DNA of 64,000 nucleotides from Agapetus fuscipes. Its lineage: Eukaryota > Arthropoda > Insecta > Trichoptera > Glossosomatidae. The position numbers and the translations under genes are program-made. The stretch lies in the NCBI GenBank assembly GCA_951799405.1, contig OX637332.1, positions 2,547,001 to 2,611,000 on the forward strand, read 5' to 3'. The stretch's first letter is position 1. The number at the start of each line of letters is the position of its first letter. Shown one piece after another: positions 42,704-54,537 of the stretch. The notes beneath the pieces were generated by a model, which was given only the letters and a program-made list of their open reading frames with translations, was not told the DNA's origin and searched no databases.

Positions 42704-43255
42704 AGACAGAATGTTCAACGATGCAATGTCCACAGACAAAATGTACAGCGGGGAGATGTCCAACGAACATTTTTGAGCGTGAAAATTTTGTCGCGTGGAC
42801 TTGTTGTCGCGTGTACATTCTGTCGGTGGATATTCAATCGGTAGACATTTTGCCGGTGGACATTGTATCGGTGGACCTTCTGATGGGGAAAATTCTGTCA
42901 AGTGGGCATTTTGTCGCGTGGACATTTTGTCGCGGGGGCATTGTGTCAGTGGGCATGTTGTGGGTGAAAATTCTGCCGGTGGACATTCTGTCGCGTGGGC
43001 ATTTTGTCACGTGGACATTTTGTCGCGGGGGCATTGTGTCAGTGGGCATGCTGTGTGTGGAAATTCTGCCAGTGGACATTCTGTCGCGTGGACATTCTGT
43101 CGCGTGGGCATTTTGTCGCGTGGGCAAGTTGTGGGTGGAAATTCTGCCGGTGGACATTGTCTCGGTGGACCTTCTGGTGGTGAAAATTCTGTCACGTGGG
43201 CATTTTGTCGCGTGGACATTTAGTCAAATGATATTGTGTCGGTGGACATTTTGTG
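42704..43255. repeat. 15-16-bp minisatellite with higher-order structure
   Basis: Unit GTGGACATTCTGTCGC with G/A and C/T variants. From about 42905 six units form a 93-bp block that recurs. The first 70 bp (42704-42775) are in inverted orientation. Open frames on both strands arise because 93 is a multiple of 3. Confidence 0.85.
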
Positions 43256-43931
43256 GTGTCACGCAATTTATAATATCCGAGTATTCCGCAATACCTACAC
43301 AACAAGGATTTTGGACTCGACACTGTTTGATATTGAAAAAAAAAACAATCTCTCTAAAATATAAGATTAAATGTCTGTTTACATGTATGCATGTTCCCTA
43401 GAGAGTAGAGACTTTTAAATTGCTGTACTGACTAAACCTCTATATACTTTTTCTACTAAAATTATGGATAGATTGAAAAAAAAAAGTTAAACTGGATTTC
43501 TGTCGCCATTGATGAGGGTTGATCACCCCTGCCCCTGGATTTAAACGCAAAAGTTATAGCAACAGAAATATAAACAAAAGATCATAAATATTAAATAAGA
43601 TTCAAATCTTATTTAATATTTAACAAATATTCCGTGGTATCGACTTACTTAAATAAAAACGACGACAAAGTGATACACCTGAAACTGCTACCAAGAAAAT
43701 GAAATTGTGACTTTTCATTTGACACCTAAATATGATACAACAAAACAATTGAACAATAATAAACTGGTGTCAATGTAATTTTACAGAGAAAAAATTGAGT
43801 GTGGGAAAGAAGAAACATCATTTGGCGTATTTAAAAATCATGACGAATCGAAATGAAGAAAAAGGTTTAATTTTCAAATACTCGTGTTACATATCCTTGC
43901 AATTAGCAAATAAAACCTTAGGATTCCTATA
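43256..43931. other. Unassigned
   Basis: A 14-bp inverted repeat (GATTCAAATCTTATTTAATA region at 43590-43622) is the only structure noticed. Confidence 0.35.
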
Positions 43932-44255
43932 ACACTACTAAGCTACACATATAGTACAACTTCTTGCCGTGTTTTCCCCGAAGGGATCGCATTTGGTGAG
44001 CGGAACGTATGTATTTTTTTTTACAGGTTAGGGAGCCGGACTTTTGCCAAACAGTTGATTGCGCGGGTTTCCCATCTCCCTGGGGGAAGCTGGTACGAAT
44101 TTCTTGTGAAGGTTGCGTAAGCCTTGCCGGTGTATTGTTTTGGGTATGCAAGAGTTGCAGTTTCTATATTCATTTGAGACTTGGGATTTTACTTTTTAAG
44201 TATACACATATTAAAGCACAAACTTATACGTGTCTACTTGTACAGCAAATATGAA
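43932..44255 (-). mobile_element. SINE-A fragment, then a LINE-T fragment
   Basis: 43932-44146 is SINE-A body and 3' end (minus strand). 44147-44255 is a divergent LINE-T end on the plus strand. Confidence 0.6.
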
Positions 44256-44293
44256 TCATATTTGTTCATTATATTCGCATCATTCTATAATAA

Positions 44294-44479
44294 TACTATA
44301 ATCTATAATCTAAGTTGCAAGGATATATTCATTTAAAGCTCTCAGATGTATGCCCACAAACCAACACGTGTAGTTCGCGCTTACAAATGCTGAATGTGTA
44401 CTTACAAATAAAATCCAAACTTCAAATGGATATAAGCCCCACAACTTTTGCCGACCTTCCCTGACACAGGGGTGACATT
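44294..44479 (-). mobile_element. LINE-T 3' fragment
   Basis: GATTATA-tail subfamily. Confidence 0.78.
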
Positions 44480-44870
44480 TGATTATGACATATGTGCATC
44501 ATTGATTATAGAATATACATACAAACTGAGAAATAAAGGCACTGTTTCAATGGCATTATATAAGTTTTTTAATTTCGATGGATTGTCTTCTTTAAAATAA
44601 AAATAAAGGAACGTTCATCGGTAAACAACCAAAAAACCTGTCAAATCTTGACACATAAGCGAAAGAAAACAACTTTCAGTTTACTTCAGCCATTTGCTAA
44701 AAAGGTTAAAAAGCAAAAAAAAAACTGATTTGTTGCCAAAATTTATGTTTTTAAACACAATTTTTGGCACGGAATCCAGTTTTTTCTTGTTTCGATAAGT
44801 ATTCAAAACACACACTGGGAAAATACAAATCTTTTAATTTTACATGACCTTCATTTTCGTGATTAACTAA
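44480..44870. other. Unassigned AT-rich sequence
   Basis: Nothing recognised. Confidence 0.35.
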
Positions 44871-45045
44871 CACAACGAAACTAGGCTGCACACATAGTGC
44901 AAATTGTTACTGCGTTGTCACCAAAGGGGTTGCATATGGCGTGCGGAACCTATTTATTTTTGTAGGTCAGGGGGCCGGCCATATGTCGGTTACTTCAGTT
45001 TAAGTGGGGTTTCCCCAGCTTCAGAGGAGGCTGATTTCATTTCTT
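44871..45045 (-). mobile_element. SINE-A 3' part, diverged
   Basis: Matches GGTCGCATGTGGCG...TTACAGGTAAGGGGGCCGG of the family with several changes. Confidence 0.6.
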
Positions 45046-45134
45046 GTGTAAATCGCTATTACGATCATCAATCTTTGTTGAAGAAGCGCAAAAAGAAGAA
45101 GAAACAGAGAGTTACATATATCTTGTCAATACAC

Positions 45135-45715
45135 TAAGCCAATGGAAGACCGAGAAAAGTGTGGTTGAATCAGATTTGTGAAATTGTGAAAGAATGGTTA
45201 TAAAGCGAATGTTAATGAAGGAAATGTATGAAAAATGTGATGGATATTGTTATGTAAATAGTAGATAAATATATGTAGATGTACATCGTATGTAGCAATA
45301 ATTATTATAGGCTTATGAAATCTAGAAATTAAATAATCCCTTTGTACTGTTGAAGCTGGTAGAACGTTCGAGAGTTTTCTGGCAAATTGGCCCCTAGAGA
45401 CTTCTGTCTCTAGGGTATATAAGGAGCAAAATTGGGTGCACCAAGGCAGATAGATAGTCGCGTTTGATTGAAGAGTGTGTGAGGTGCTGAACTGTAAAAA
45501 TAAATTTGAGGTGCTAAAAGTGTTAAAAATAAATAAATAAATTAGGTGAAAATAAATATCCAGAAAGAAGACCAGTATGTTTTAATTTAGAGACTATCCG
45601 AACCCAAAAACACTACAATATGAATGAACTGAAAGAGGTATGCAAGGAAAGAAAAAAATGCAGGCAAATCTGCAGAGGCTTTTGCCACCCCTAGTGGAAT
45701 GGCGACAGAGTTACA
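45135..45715 (+). mobile_element. LINE-N 3' end split by a solo LTR
   Basis: 5' piece 45135-45247 (RKVWLNQICEIVKEW-like, then MYEKCDGY) and 3' piece 45618-45715 (MNELKEVCKERKKCRQICRG, then CCACCCCTAGTGGAATGGCG). Joined, they match 16190-16370. Confidence 0.75.
45248..45617 (+). mobile_element. Solo LTR, copy 2, inside LINE-N
   Basis: TGTTATGTAAATAG...ACACTACA, 370 bp, flanked by ATAT at 45244-45247 and 45618-45621. TATATAAGG promoter box near 45416 and AATAAA signals near the end. About 80% like copy 1 by eye. Confidence 0.85.
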
Positions 45716-46438
45716 GTATGTAATACATTAAACAATGTGATTTTACACGCTTTCGTTAAGGATATGCATTAAATATTAATCATATATGTTTGCGACTTAG
45801 ATCATAGATTAAAACTACTGTTAAGAGATCAAAATGAAATAAAAAGTTGACCTTATTTCAGTGACCCCATTGTTGTTTAGCAACCTAAATGTTTATTTCC
45901 TCTGATCGTCATGACGACTGTAAAAGCAGTGGCGTTTTTCATGATCACAACTTAGTATATTACTGATAAAAAAAACTGATAATTTTAAATTAACCATATT
46001 AAAAAATACTCTTGCAAAGACATCCGTTCTCGTTTACGTAAGACTCTGAATTTCTGATTTTCTTTGTGGCCTTTTTTTCAGTGGCCTGATAATAATAACA
46101 ATAATATTTATATTTACTTGGGCTTAATTTAATACAACTTATTTTACACAGTTTATTTTAGGATTACCTCATTATTATTATTATTATTACCTCACATTTG
46201 GTTCACAGTTCAACTTTCGAACTATCTCGCTTAACGGCTCGGGTACTAATCACCTTCAAAGCGTGATCTGTATTTATAGGTGAAAAAAGGCTACTATGGT
46301 ATACACCAGACCATGCCAGAATGTTCACAATTAGAAGCTTCGAGCTAACACTAGTACAACCATTCAAATACCTACGTCTAGAGATACACTCACACAAGTA
46401 CATAAATAAAAGCACACAGACACAAAATCATACGGTCA
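45716..46438. other. Unassigned AT-rich sequence
   Basis: A LINE-T tail scrap may lie near 45768-45806. No gene recognised. Confidence 0.35.
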
Positions 46439-46650
46439 ACAATAATAATATTAGGATTATTTATGTATTTGGTGAGCGCTGTTTTTGTGTGAATCACACC
46501 TCAAGCTCTGTAGCTTGGTCATCGCTCATCGGTATAAAAAGTGCCAATTGTCAAGCAAGACCCAGCTGCTGTAAGGGAGGATAAACCATCGGTGATCGGT
46601 CCGTGGTAAAATCACATGAATTTTTCAACCAAGCGAAAAGTAGATTTGAA
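46439..46650 (-). mobile_element. SINE-B 3' part
   Basis: Body and TAATAT tail; tRNA and 5S parts missing. Confidence 0.7.
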
Positions 46651-46698
46651 AAAAAAAAAATTGTAATTAAACTGTAATTTTGGTAATTTGTTGTATAT

Positions 46699-46932
46699 AT
46701 TCCTTGACTTATAGGTAGGTATGCGGCTGACCACCAACGCTGTAGAAAATGGTTCACTTTGCCAATGTCACCCATATTTCAGGGAAGGTCGGCCAGAGTT
46801 GTGGTGTGTATGTTCATTTGAGATTTAGGCTTTTATGTTGTAGGTTCACATGCAAGCGCGAACTAATACGTGTCTGTTTGTTAGAATGCATATAATGTGA
46901 ATCCCCAATGTTACATATCTTTAGATTAGATT
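46699..46932 (+). mobile_element. LINE-T 3' UTR copy
   Basis: Lacks the GTGCGGCATGT segment; ends in GATTA units. Confidence 0.75.
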
Positions 46933-47895
46933 GCAACATTCACAGGTTCGTCCCTGGACCAGAGACTTGCAAATGGCTCCACGAAGCTAATCAGTTCAGC
47001 GATGATTGCCGGCTCCCCTTGTGTATTTCAAGTGTATCAGTCAATAGAGAGCAGCTACACATCCAAAACGACGCCATTATGTCTTAACAAGTTATTTATT
47101 GTAGCAGACATAGAGATATATTCAATGAAGGGGCTATGAATGTGATTTAGTACCAATCGACATGATGCAACGTCTTTGGCACCATACATTGTTAATCGTG
47201 CTGTCTCGCTCACGACACACGAAACACTTTTGTTATTTACTATGTAAGCCACGTGTCTCTACTCCATCTTCAATCTATGTACATATCACCATGGAAACCC
47301 ATGAAATCACTATGGTAACGATGTTTGTTACTAGTTTTGTTGAAAGTATGAAAACATCTGATATATTCCGAATTCAAAAATGTTTCCACCTCATTTTGTA
47401 CGAGATGGTTTTCACAAGTATCTTTTACCGCGAGCATAGAAGTTACATACTTCAAGAAGCAAGTACCTAAATATTTGAACATCACTAATTTTGAAATGGC
47501 TAGAATGGTCATTTTTGCGAACAAAATATTTCAACAAACGAAAAATACATTTTATTAACGTAATCATATAGAATAGTGATTAAAGTGAAAAATTATTCCA
47601 TGTTCTATAACACATTTACTCTCTTTTGTTGGCACGTTAAGAATATACCCAGTTTGGCATTTTTTGGATTTTTTTTCCAATTAGGTAACACACCTGTTGA
47701 CAGTTGGAAGGTTACCGATAGACTGAATTTGGATTTTTGTATGATGAGTGGGGTAGCGTATTTCTAATTCTCAAAGGATTGATTTCAGTCCATCCAGTTC
47801 TATTTATCGATGGTAGCAGCATTGCTGAGTGTCGTTGCTTTAATATGTCACGTGATTGTAAAACCTAAACATCCATTTTGAATGCTTGCATTTCG
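46933..47895. other. Longest stretch without recognised repeats in intron 1
   Basis: About 960 bp with no family match and only short open frames. It holds TCACGTGA (E-box palindrome) at 47848-47855, which could be chance. Confidence 0.35.
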
Positions 47896-48520
47896 AGAAA
47901 GCCAGCAACAGTTAGAGGGTTTATGCTCATTTGAGGTGGGGGTCTTGTTTTCTGATTGGTTGATATGAGGTTGCCCCCCGTGCTGTAAAAATTGGTTCAC
48001 TTTTGCCAATGCCTAATGCTAATGAGGTCCATTCATTAATCCCTCCCCCTCGTATTTCAGAAAGGAAAACTCGTAGTACGACTCTCATTTATCTCTTGCA
48101 GTCGATCTCAAAACTATGAGAAGTTGGCGTTTTCATGACTCATTCCTTTGCCAAACTGCCCGTTTATGGAATGATCTACCTGTATCTGTGTTCCCTTCCC
48201 AATTTAATTCAGTTTTATTCAAAACCAACATCAATCACCACTTCCTTGCAGCCCCTCACGACAGTAGCAAGAACTCAAGCAACACTTTTGCGGCACCCTT
48301 CCAGGGTCACAAAGACCCTCAAGACTTTCAAGAATTGGGGAGCCTTCCACACAGGATTCCTTAAAAAAATGCCTAAGTTCATGTGAGGTTTTTTTTATTT
48401 GTATGCACACATGCAGTATGTGTAGGTGTTAACCTACATGAGCCTGTCTGTGGGCATGCATTTAATATGAGCATTTCATGTTTACAAATCTTTGTAGCTT
48501 AGATTATAGATTAAATTATA
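47896..48520 (+). mobile_element. LINE-T copies split by LINE-J
   Basis: A 3' scrap at 47896-47940, then a copy starting at about 47955 that breaks at 48020 and resumes at 48376-48520. Confidence 0.6.
48065..48370 (+). mobile_element. LINE-J 3' end
   Basis: Reads MRSWRFHDSFLCQTARLWND, LPVSVFPSQFNSVLFKTNIN and HHFLAAPHDSS; ends QDFQELGSLPH. Confidence 0.75.
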
Positions 48521-48525
48521 GACTT

Positions 48526-48712
48526 GAAGCTGTTTCAGGGAGGGTCCGCAAAAGTTGCAGAGTTTATGTTCATGTGATGTTTGGATTGTAATTTGTAAGT
48601 ACACATTCAGAATTTGTAAGCGCGAGCTTACACTTTTCTGTTTGTGGGCATGCATTTGATATGAGTTTTGAATGTAAATATATATTTGCAACTTGGTTAT
48701 AGATAATAAGCA
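48526..48712 (+). mobile_element. LINE-T 3' fragment
   Basis: GATTATA-type variant with several changes. Confidence 0.65.
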
Positions 48713-48739
48713 GGTAAAAACGTCATTGCAAATAAGATG

Positions 48740-49003
48740 ATTCCTTGACTTATAGGCTGGTATGCGGCTGACTACCCATGCTGTAGAAAATGGTTCACTT
48801 TGCCAATGTCACCCCTGTGTCAGGGAAGGTCGGCAAGAGTTGGTTTCCTTATTGTAGGTTCACATGCGGCAAGCGCAAGCGCGAACTTGTACCTACGTAT
48901 CTGCTTGTGAGAATGCATGTAATTTGAATCCCCAATGTTACATATATTTGAAACTTAGATTAGATGATAAAGGTTAGATAGGATTAGATTAGATGATAAA
49001 GGT
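48740..49003 (+). mobile_element. LINE-T 3' UTR copy with a long tail
   Basis: GATTA-type tail extended by GATAAAGG units, one of the longest tails here. Confidence 0.75.
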
Positions 49004-49388
49004 AACATAAGAAAATTCGTGATAAATTTAAATATATAATTAAGTTTGCAATAATATATTATTTTTTCCGTACTAACAGGTCACTAAACGTCTTACTAAG
49101 AGCTCAATTAGAGTGTTTGCTTGTAAAGACACAAGTATCAGATACACATACATAGTTTGTATACCAATAAAAAGTAAGTAAGTGCGACACTAAGACAATA
49201 TAAAGTGTGAACGATCCACAAACAAACACGGCATTCACGTGAAAATCTACAGATTCGCAAAGTAACCACTAATGGGTTGTTCACACACGTTATGAATTAC
49301 TTATAGCAGTATTCACAGACAACACTATAAAATCAAACGATAAACAGTGTTATTCACAAAATAATCAATCTATAGATGATCCACGGAT
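49004..49388. other. Unassigned
   Basis: Nothing recognised. Confidence 0.35.
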
Positions 49389-49809
49389 CATATCGACGGT
49401 TAAAAGGTAATAGGCGACAAAAACTAAATTGGTCAGGAGAGCAGTTTAAAGTTTGAGATTGCAGAAAAATGGCATAATTTTTTTATTTGTTTATCATATC
49501 GTTAACGTCAAAACATCTCTAGAATTTAAAAAATAAAGGTAGATATTTGTTGGCATTTCTATTAATATGGTTTTAGGATTTTTTTATGTCACAAGCGCCT
49601 TTAGGACAAAAAAGGCCAAAATCTTGTCGGTAACACCAAAACCATACTTTGAAAACGCAGTTTTGCTTGGGCATAAACAATAGAAAAATCGTGCTCTATG
49701 GGAGTTAGCGCATTAGAAAGACCGGAAAACTTTTAGTAGGATAGCATTCATAACCAATTATTGACCAAAACGTCGCTTATGCCCTACTTCCTTTTAACCG
49801 TCGATATGT
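49389..49809. mobile_element. TIR element P4
   Basis: Ends CATATCGACGGTTAAAAGG and its complement, about 420 bp, no transposase. A lone end is at 23359. Confidence 0.65.
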
Positions 49810-49887
49810 TTTTTTGTATCGGAAAAAATTTTTTAGGCTGCGGATTTGTTGTTTGTGATTGACAATTAAAATGGTTTTTATTTATCG

Positions 49888-50121
49888 CGTTCATTGACTA
49901 GTGGGTTGATATGAGGCTGACTCTCTATGCTAAACAAACTTGGTTCACTTTTGATAATGCCCCCCCGGATTCAGGGAAAGGTGGCAGGTGTTCCAAAGTT
50001 TATGTTCATGTGAGATTTGGTTAATTTTGTTTGTGCACATGCAGCATGTGGATGTTCTTGCTTGTGGGCATACATTCAATGTGAGCCTTAAATGCCAATA
50101 TATCTTTGCAACTTAGATTAA
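49888..50121 (+). mobile_element. LINE-T 3' UTR copy, diverged
   Basis: Carries TGAGGCTGACTCTCTATGC and CCCCCCGGATTCAGGG; resembles the copy at 63290. Confidence 0.65.
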
Positions 50122-50145
50122 ATATTGATTGAAAAAAGACATAAT

Positions 50146-50590
50146 CTATAATATTTTATCCAAGTTGCAAGGATATATTCATTTAAAGTTCTTAAATGCA
50201 TGCCCACAAACAAACAAATGCTGAATGTGTACTTACAAATAAAATCCAAACCTCAAATGAACATAAGCCCTACAACTTTTGCCGACCTTCCCTGACACAG
50301 GGGTGACATTGGCAAAGTGAACCATTTTCTACAGTATGGGTGGTCAGCCATATACCAACCTATAAGTCAAGGAATACAAGCAATTAATTACATCCAGTTA
50401 TACAGACAAACACACACTAGAAAATCTACAAAACATCTATAAAAATGAAAATTGATTCTTGGCCTTAGCCGCCTACATTACAGATCAGCCGCCACTTTTT
50501 TCGGTCCTTAGATACTTCTTTCATTTCATCCAGAGTCATAACCTTTTTCACACAAGCTCACCTTTTATTATGACTCTGGATCCCATTCAT
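50146..50590 (-). mobile_element. LINE-T copy with coding end
   Basis: UTR 50150-50375, then codons for (C)VKKVMTLDEMKEVSKDRKKW in reverse at 50475-50560. Confidence 0.78.
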
Positions 50591-51248
50591 TCATATGCAC
50601 AAAAAAATCGAAGGCCCAAGGCCCAAGATAATATTTGTTGGTGAAAACAGTGGCTAGTATTGTCGCGCGCTATGAGCCGTTTAAGAATAACGAGATGGCA
50701 GGAAAACGTTCACACAGACAAACAAAAAAATACCTACCTACACTCTAATATGCCGATAAAAACACTATATTAACGATAAGCAAAAATTTACACTGACTGA
50801 TTCTGTTCCATTAACTACATTTGGAGCTATTTAACGACCATAATCGATACTTAACTTGGGCTCTAACGACAACGGCAAACACTGGCAAAACGTCTGAAAA
50901 ATAACGCAGCGTCACCAATCAGGTGCTTCTTGTGAGGTGAACCATCACTACGTCATAAAAACAATCATTCTTCTTCTTCTTATGCCACTTCTAACGAAGA
51001 TCGGCGATCATCATAGCTAATTTGATTTTTGATGCTGCGGCTCGAAACAGGGATTTACCCTGAATGATAAGATGAAGGAGACGGTACATCTCATTTCTCA
51101 TAATGTGACCGAAGTACATTAGCTTTCTCTGCTGAATGGTGCGCATTCGTTGAAGGACTTCTTCATTTCTTCATTGGTGACTCGATCACGCCAAGAGATC
51201 CGAAGCAGTTTTCGGTATAGACAATCATTGGATAACATCAAACAAATC
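50591..51248. other. Mostly unassigned; possible LINE-R scrap
   Basis: 50970-51225 (minus strand, with RMRTIQQRKLMYFGHIMRNE-like codons) looks like part of a LINE reverse transcriptase tail. Confidence 0.4.
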
Positions 51249-51341
51249 ATTCCATGACGAGAGCTCGGGTTCAAATCCCATCGAGGCTGTCAGAAATGAT
51301 TTTCCGTTTCGGTGTTTATTTCAATAAGCCTTACCGCTACT
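51249..51341 (+). mobile_element. SINE-A fragment
   Basis: B box GGGTTCAAATCCC and the first part of the body. Confidence 0.65.
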
Positions 51342-51365
51342 AGGTCTTGCTTGAGAATTGACGAT

Positions 51366-51633
51366 CTAATAAAATCTTATCTAATCTAAGTTGCAAAGAT
51401 ATGTTACATTGGGGATTCACATTACATGCATTCTCACAACTAGACACGTACAAGTTCGCGCTTGCACATGCCTCATGTGAACCTACAACATAAAAACCAA
51501 ATCTCAAATGGATATGCACACTGCAACTCTTGCCGACATTCCCTGAGACAGGAGTGACATTGGCAAAGTGAACCATTTTTACAGCATGGGTGGTCAGCCG
51601 CATACCAACCTAAAAGCCAAGGAAAATACACGA
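51366..51633 (-). mobile_element. LINE-T 3' UTR copy
   Basis: GATTA-tail subfamily, complete. Confidence 0.82.
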
Positions 51634-51656
51634 CAAATTACATTTGTCGTGTATGT

Positions 51657-51717
51657 TCCACCCTCGATGAATTTCGAACCCGTGCTCTCAGCATGGAATG
51701 TAAGAGCTCTACCAACT
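51657..51717 (-). mobile_element. SINE-A head scrap
   Basis: CGAACCCGTGCTCTCAGCAT and CTCTACCAACTG, next to the MITE at 51718. Confidence 0.55.
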
Positions 51718-51965
51718 GTACCCTTAGTACGCGTTGCAAAACTTGATTAAAGCGAAGTTTACGGAAAGTATTATCCCCAAAGAGTGATTTTCCCCAAAAT
51801 CTTCAGTTTTTGTTTCTTCGAACTTGATTTTCTTCATCACTGTTACTCTTTTGCTAAGACCATCAAGTGTAGGAAACAAAAACGGCAGATTTTGGGGAAA
51901 ATCACTCTTTAATTATTTCCGTACACTTTACCTTTCTCAAGTTTTGCAACTCGTACTAAGGGTAC
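51718..51965. mobile_element. MITE P2, uninterrupted copy
   Basis: About 248 bp with long imperfect terminal inverted repeats starting GTACCCTTAGTACG. The halves are partly self-complementary through the whole length. Confidence 0.78.
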
Positions 51966-52132
51966 AGCAGAGCTATCGACCGGAAAAATACATCAAACTC
52001 AAGATATTTTTCGGGTTATATAACTCGTTCAAGTGTTGTGCTTTTTTTTACGTTTCGCAAAATGCTGAATGTCATTGTAATAATTGGCACAGTGTACCGA
52101 TTTTCCGGAAGATCTGTCACTATGAGGCAGAC

Positions 52133-52176
52133 TACACACAGACACACACACACACGCACACACACACACACACACA

Positions 52177-52269
<93 letters not shown>
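52133..52269. repeat. CA microsatellite
   Basis: About 65 CA units with three interruptions (CAGA, CGCA). Confidence 0.95.
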
Positions 52270-52270
<1 letters not shown>

Positions 52271-52654
52271 TACAAAGTCGGTGTACGAAATTAGAAAATA
52301 AATCAACTGACATAGCCGCGAGCAAGGCGAAGTACGAAAATATTCATTTCCTATTTTATGAATGTCTTAGACTAAATTTTACAACATCCCCATCGAAGAG
52401 AATGCGGTAAGAAGTTACACTATACCGCCACCTTAGAGCGTGCACGCAAGCTTCTGCGTTCGCATGAAGACAACTGGTCAGGCATATTAGGTTGGCGAAT
52501 TGCATTCCCCTTCACAAATTCATTTTTTTTTTAAAGTCACTTACTCAGTATTACCTTTAATGTAGCGATATGTGAAGTTTTAGTTGCGTAGTGTTAAAAT
52601 ATACCATCATCAGTTTTTGAAGACGATTGTTGTGAATGGCAAGGATTTACAATA
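52270..52654. other. Unassigned; SINE-C tail at 52485-52540
   Basis: GACAACTGGTCAGGCATATT, GAATTGCATTCCCCTTCAC then an A/T run is a plus-strand SINE-C end. The rest is not recognised. Confidence 0.45.
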
Positions 52655-52875
52655 TAAAATATAAGTTACAAAGGAATATTAGATTTAGGAGTCATATCAA
52701 ATGCATGCCCACAAACAGACATGTATAAGGTTGCGCTTACACATGCTTTATGTGAACTTACAAAATATAAACACAAATGTCAAATGACCGCGAGACTTGT
52801 AACACTTGTCGACCTTCCCTTAAACAGGAGTGACATTGGCAGATTGAACCATACACCAACCTATAAGTCAAGGAA
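52655..52875 (-). mobile_element. LINE-T 3' UTR copy, diverged
   Basis: A deletion removes the TTTTTACAGTATGGGTGG segment. Confidence 0.65.
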
Positions 52876-52926
52876 CAAGATTGTAAGCAATGGGTAGGTA
52901 CTTGTTTTATAATATTTTGATATTTT

Positions 52927-53483
52927 TTGTTCCTTGATTTATATGAAGGTTAGTATGAGGCTGACCACCCTTTATGTAAACATTTGTGCCCTTTTGCTGT
53001 TTCAGACAAGGGCTGCAAAAGTTGCAGGGCCTATACTCATTTTAGATTATAGATTGTTTGTGTAACTGTTCAATAATGTGAATAGAATATTTTTTCTATA
53101 AATATTTAAAAATATAAATGGTAAAACATTGTTTTAATTCACTTTGTAATAATTATATAAAGAATATTTTTTCCTTGACTCAAAGGTTTATATGAGGCTG
53201 ACAGCACATACTGTAACTTTCTTTTTACTTTTGCCAATGTCATCACTGTTTTCAGGGAAGGCTGATAAATTTTGCATGCTTATGTTCATTTGAGATTTGA
53301 GTATTTATTTTATAGACGCATTTTTAAATATAATATTTTGTAAATTTTGATGTATAATTTGTCTATAATCCAAAATATCATTTGAAATTAATATATCCAT
53401 GAAAGATTCATGTTTAATACTTGCTGACAAGTAGACACGTGTTAGTTTGCATTTGTAGATTGTTAGATTAGATTAAATTAGAG
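52927..53483 (+). mobile_element. Two diverged LINE-T ends
   Basis: 52927-53057 and 53171-53483. The second ends GATTAGATTAAATTAG. Confidence 0.6.
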
Positions 53484-53592
53484 ATAATAATAAAAAAATA
53501 AAAGAATGAACGTAAGTCCTTGAATTCTAGTAGCCCATTCCAGAAATAAGGACGAAAGTATTTTTTATATTTTTATTGGCTTGTGTGTTCTA

Positions 53593-53842
53593 AATCTAAA
53601 TCTAAGTTGCATAGATATCCATCATTTAATATTCACATTAAACGCATTCCCACAAGCAGACATGTATAAGTTCGCTCTAACACATGCCGCATGTGGACCT
53701 ACAATATAAAAACCCAATCTCAAATGAACATAAGCCCTGCAACTCTTGCCGAACTTCTCCGAAACAGGGGTGACATAGGCAAAGTGAACCATTTTCTACA
53801 GTATGGGTGGTCAGCCTCATACCAACCTGTAAGTCAAGGAAT
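53593..53842 (-). mobile_element. LINE-T 3' UTR copy
   Basis: GATTTA-tail subfamily, complete. Confidence 0.82.
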
Positions 53843-54254
53843 TATTAACACTGAAAATTCATATTGATGGAATTGTATTAAACTTTATAGAACCATTGTT
53901 TTATTAACTCGAATAAAATTAATATAACTGTGAAAATAAAACAGTGTTGTATTAAGTTGTATCAAGTTGAATTCAATCATTATTTTTTAGTTTTTTCCCA
54001 AGTAAAGTTTAAATTTAATAAAATGAAAGAATTTCCATGATTTACACACGAATTTATGCAGCAAAATGAAAATTACATATATATTTTTACAGAATTATAT
54101 AGCTTACAATTGCATAATTATACTACTTTATGCACACAATGACTAAGTCTGTTATTATGAAAGATTAAAAAAAGAGCCATAAAAAGTATCGGCATGAAAT
54201 CTAGATAAATACCGGTCATATGAGTGGAATATGCTAGCAAAAAAATCTGGAAAA
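53843..54254. other. Unassigned; possible PLE-end scrap
   Basis: AACTGTGAAAATAAAACAGTG at 53928-53946 resembles PLE termini elsewhere in the window. Confidence 0.3.
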
Positions 54255-54537
54255 CTGGCTGTCACGGGTAAAGTCGGGTTAAGGCGTTTATGTTTGCGTT
54301 ATAGAGGCTATTGTATGGACTGGATGCAGAGAGCCCAGGACAGAGACGCCTGGAGAGATATGGGGGAGGCCTATGTCCAGCAGTGGATAAGAAGTGGCTG
54401 AATAAGAAGAAGAAGAACATCAAACGAACATAAACCCTGCAACTCTTGCCGAACTTCACTGAAACAGAGATGACGTTGGCAAGTGAGTATTTTTTACAGT
54501 ATGGGTGGTCATCCTCACACCAACCTATAAGTCAAAG
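54255..54537. mobile_element. LINE-R tail (+) followed by LINE-T fragment (-)
   Basis: 54300-54416 encodes GLYGLDAESPGQRRLERYGG in one frame and DWMQRAQDRDAWRDMGEAYV in another, plus an AAG tail. 54417-54537 is LINE-T UTR. Confidence 0.65.

Noticed and set aside
42721..43401. 226-residue plus-strand frame and overlapping minus-strand frames
   Set aside because: A minisatellite whose super-unit is a multiple of three keeps several frames open on both strands. Composition is purely that of the repeat.
47848..47855. TCACGTGA as a lysosomal-gene (CLEAR-like) control site of the SLC36 gene
   Set aside because: An eight-base word is expected about once by chance in 64 kb, and the site is 9 kb inside the intron.
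52016..52325. Open frames of 96-156 residues with Thr-His or Val-Cys repeats
   Set aside because: Translations of the CA microsatellite in different frames.
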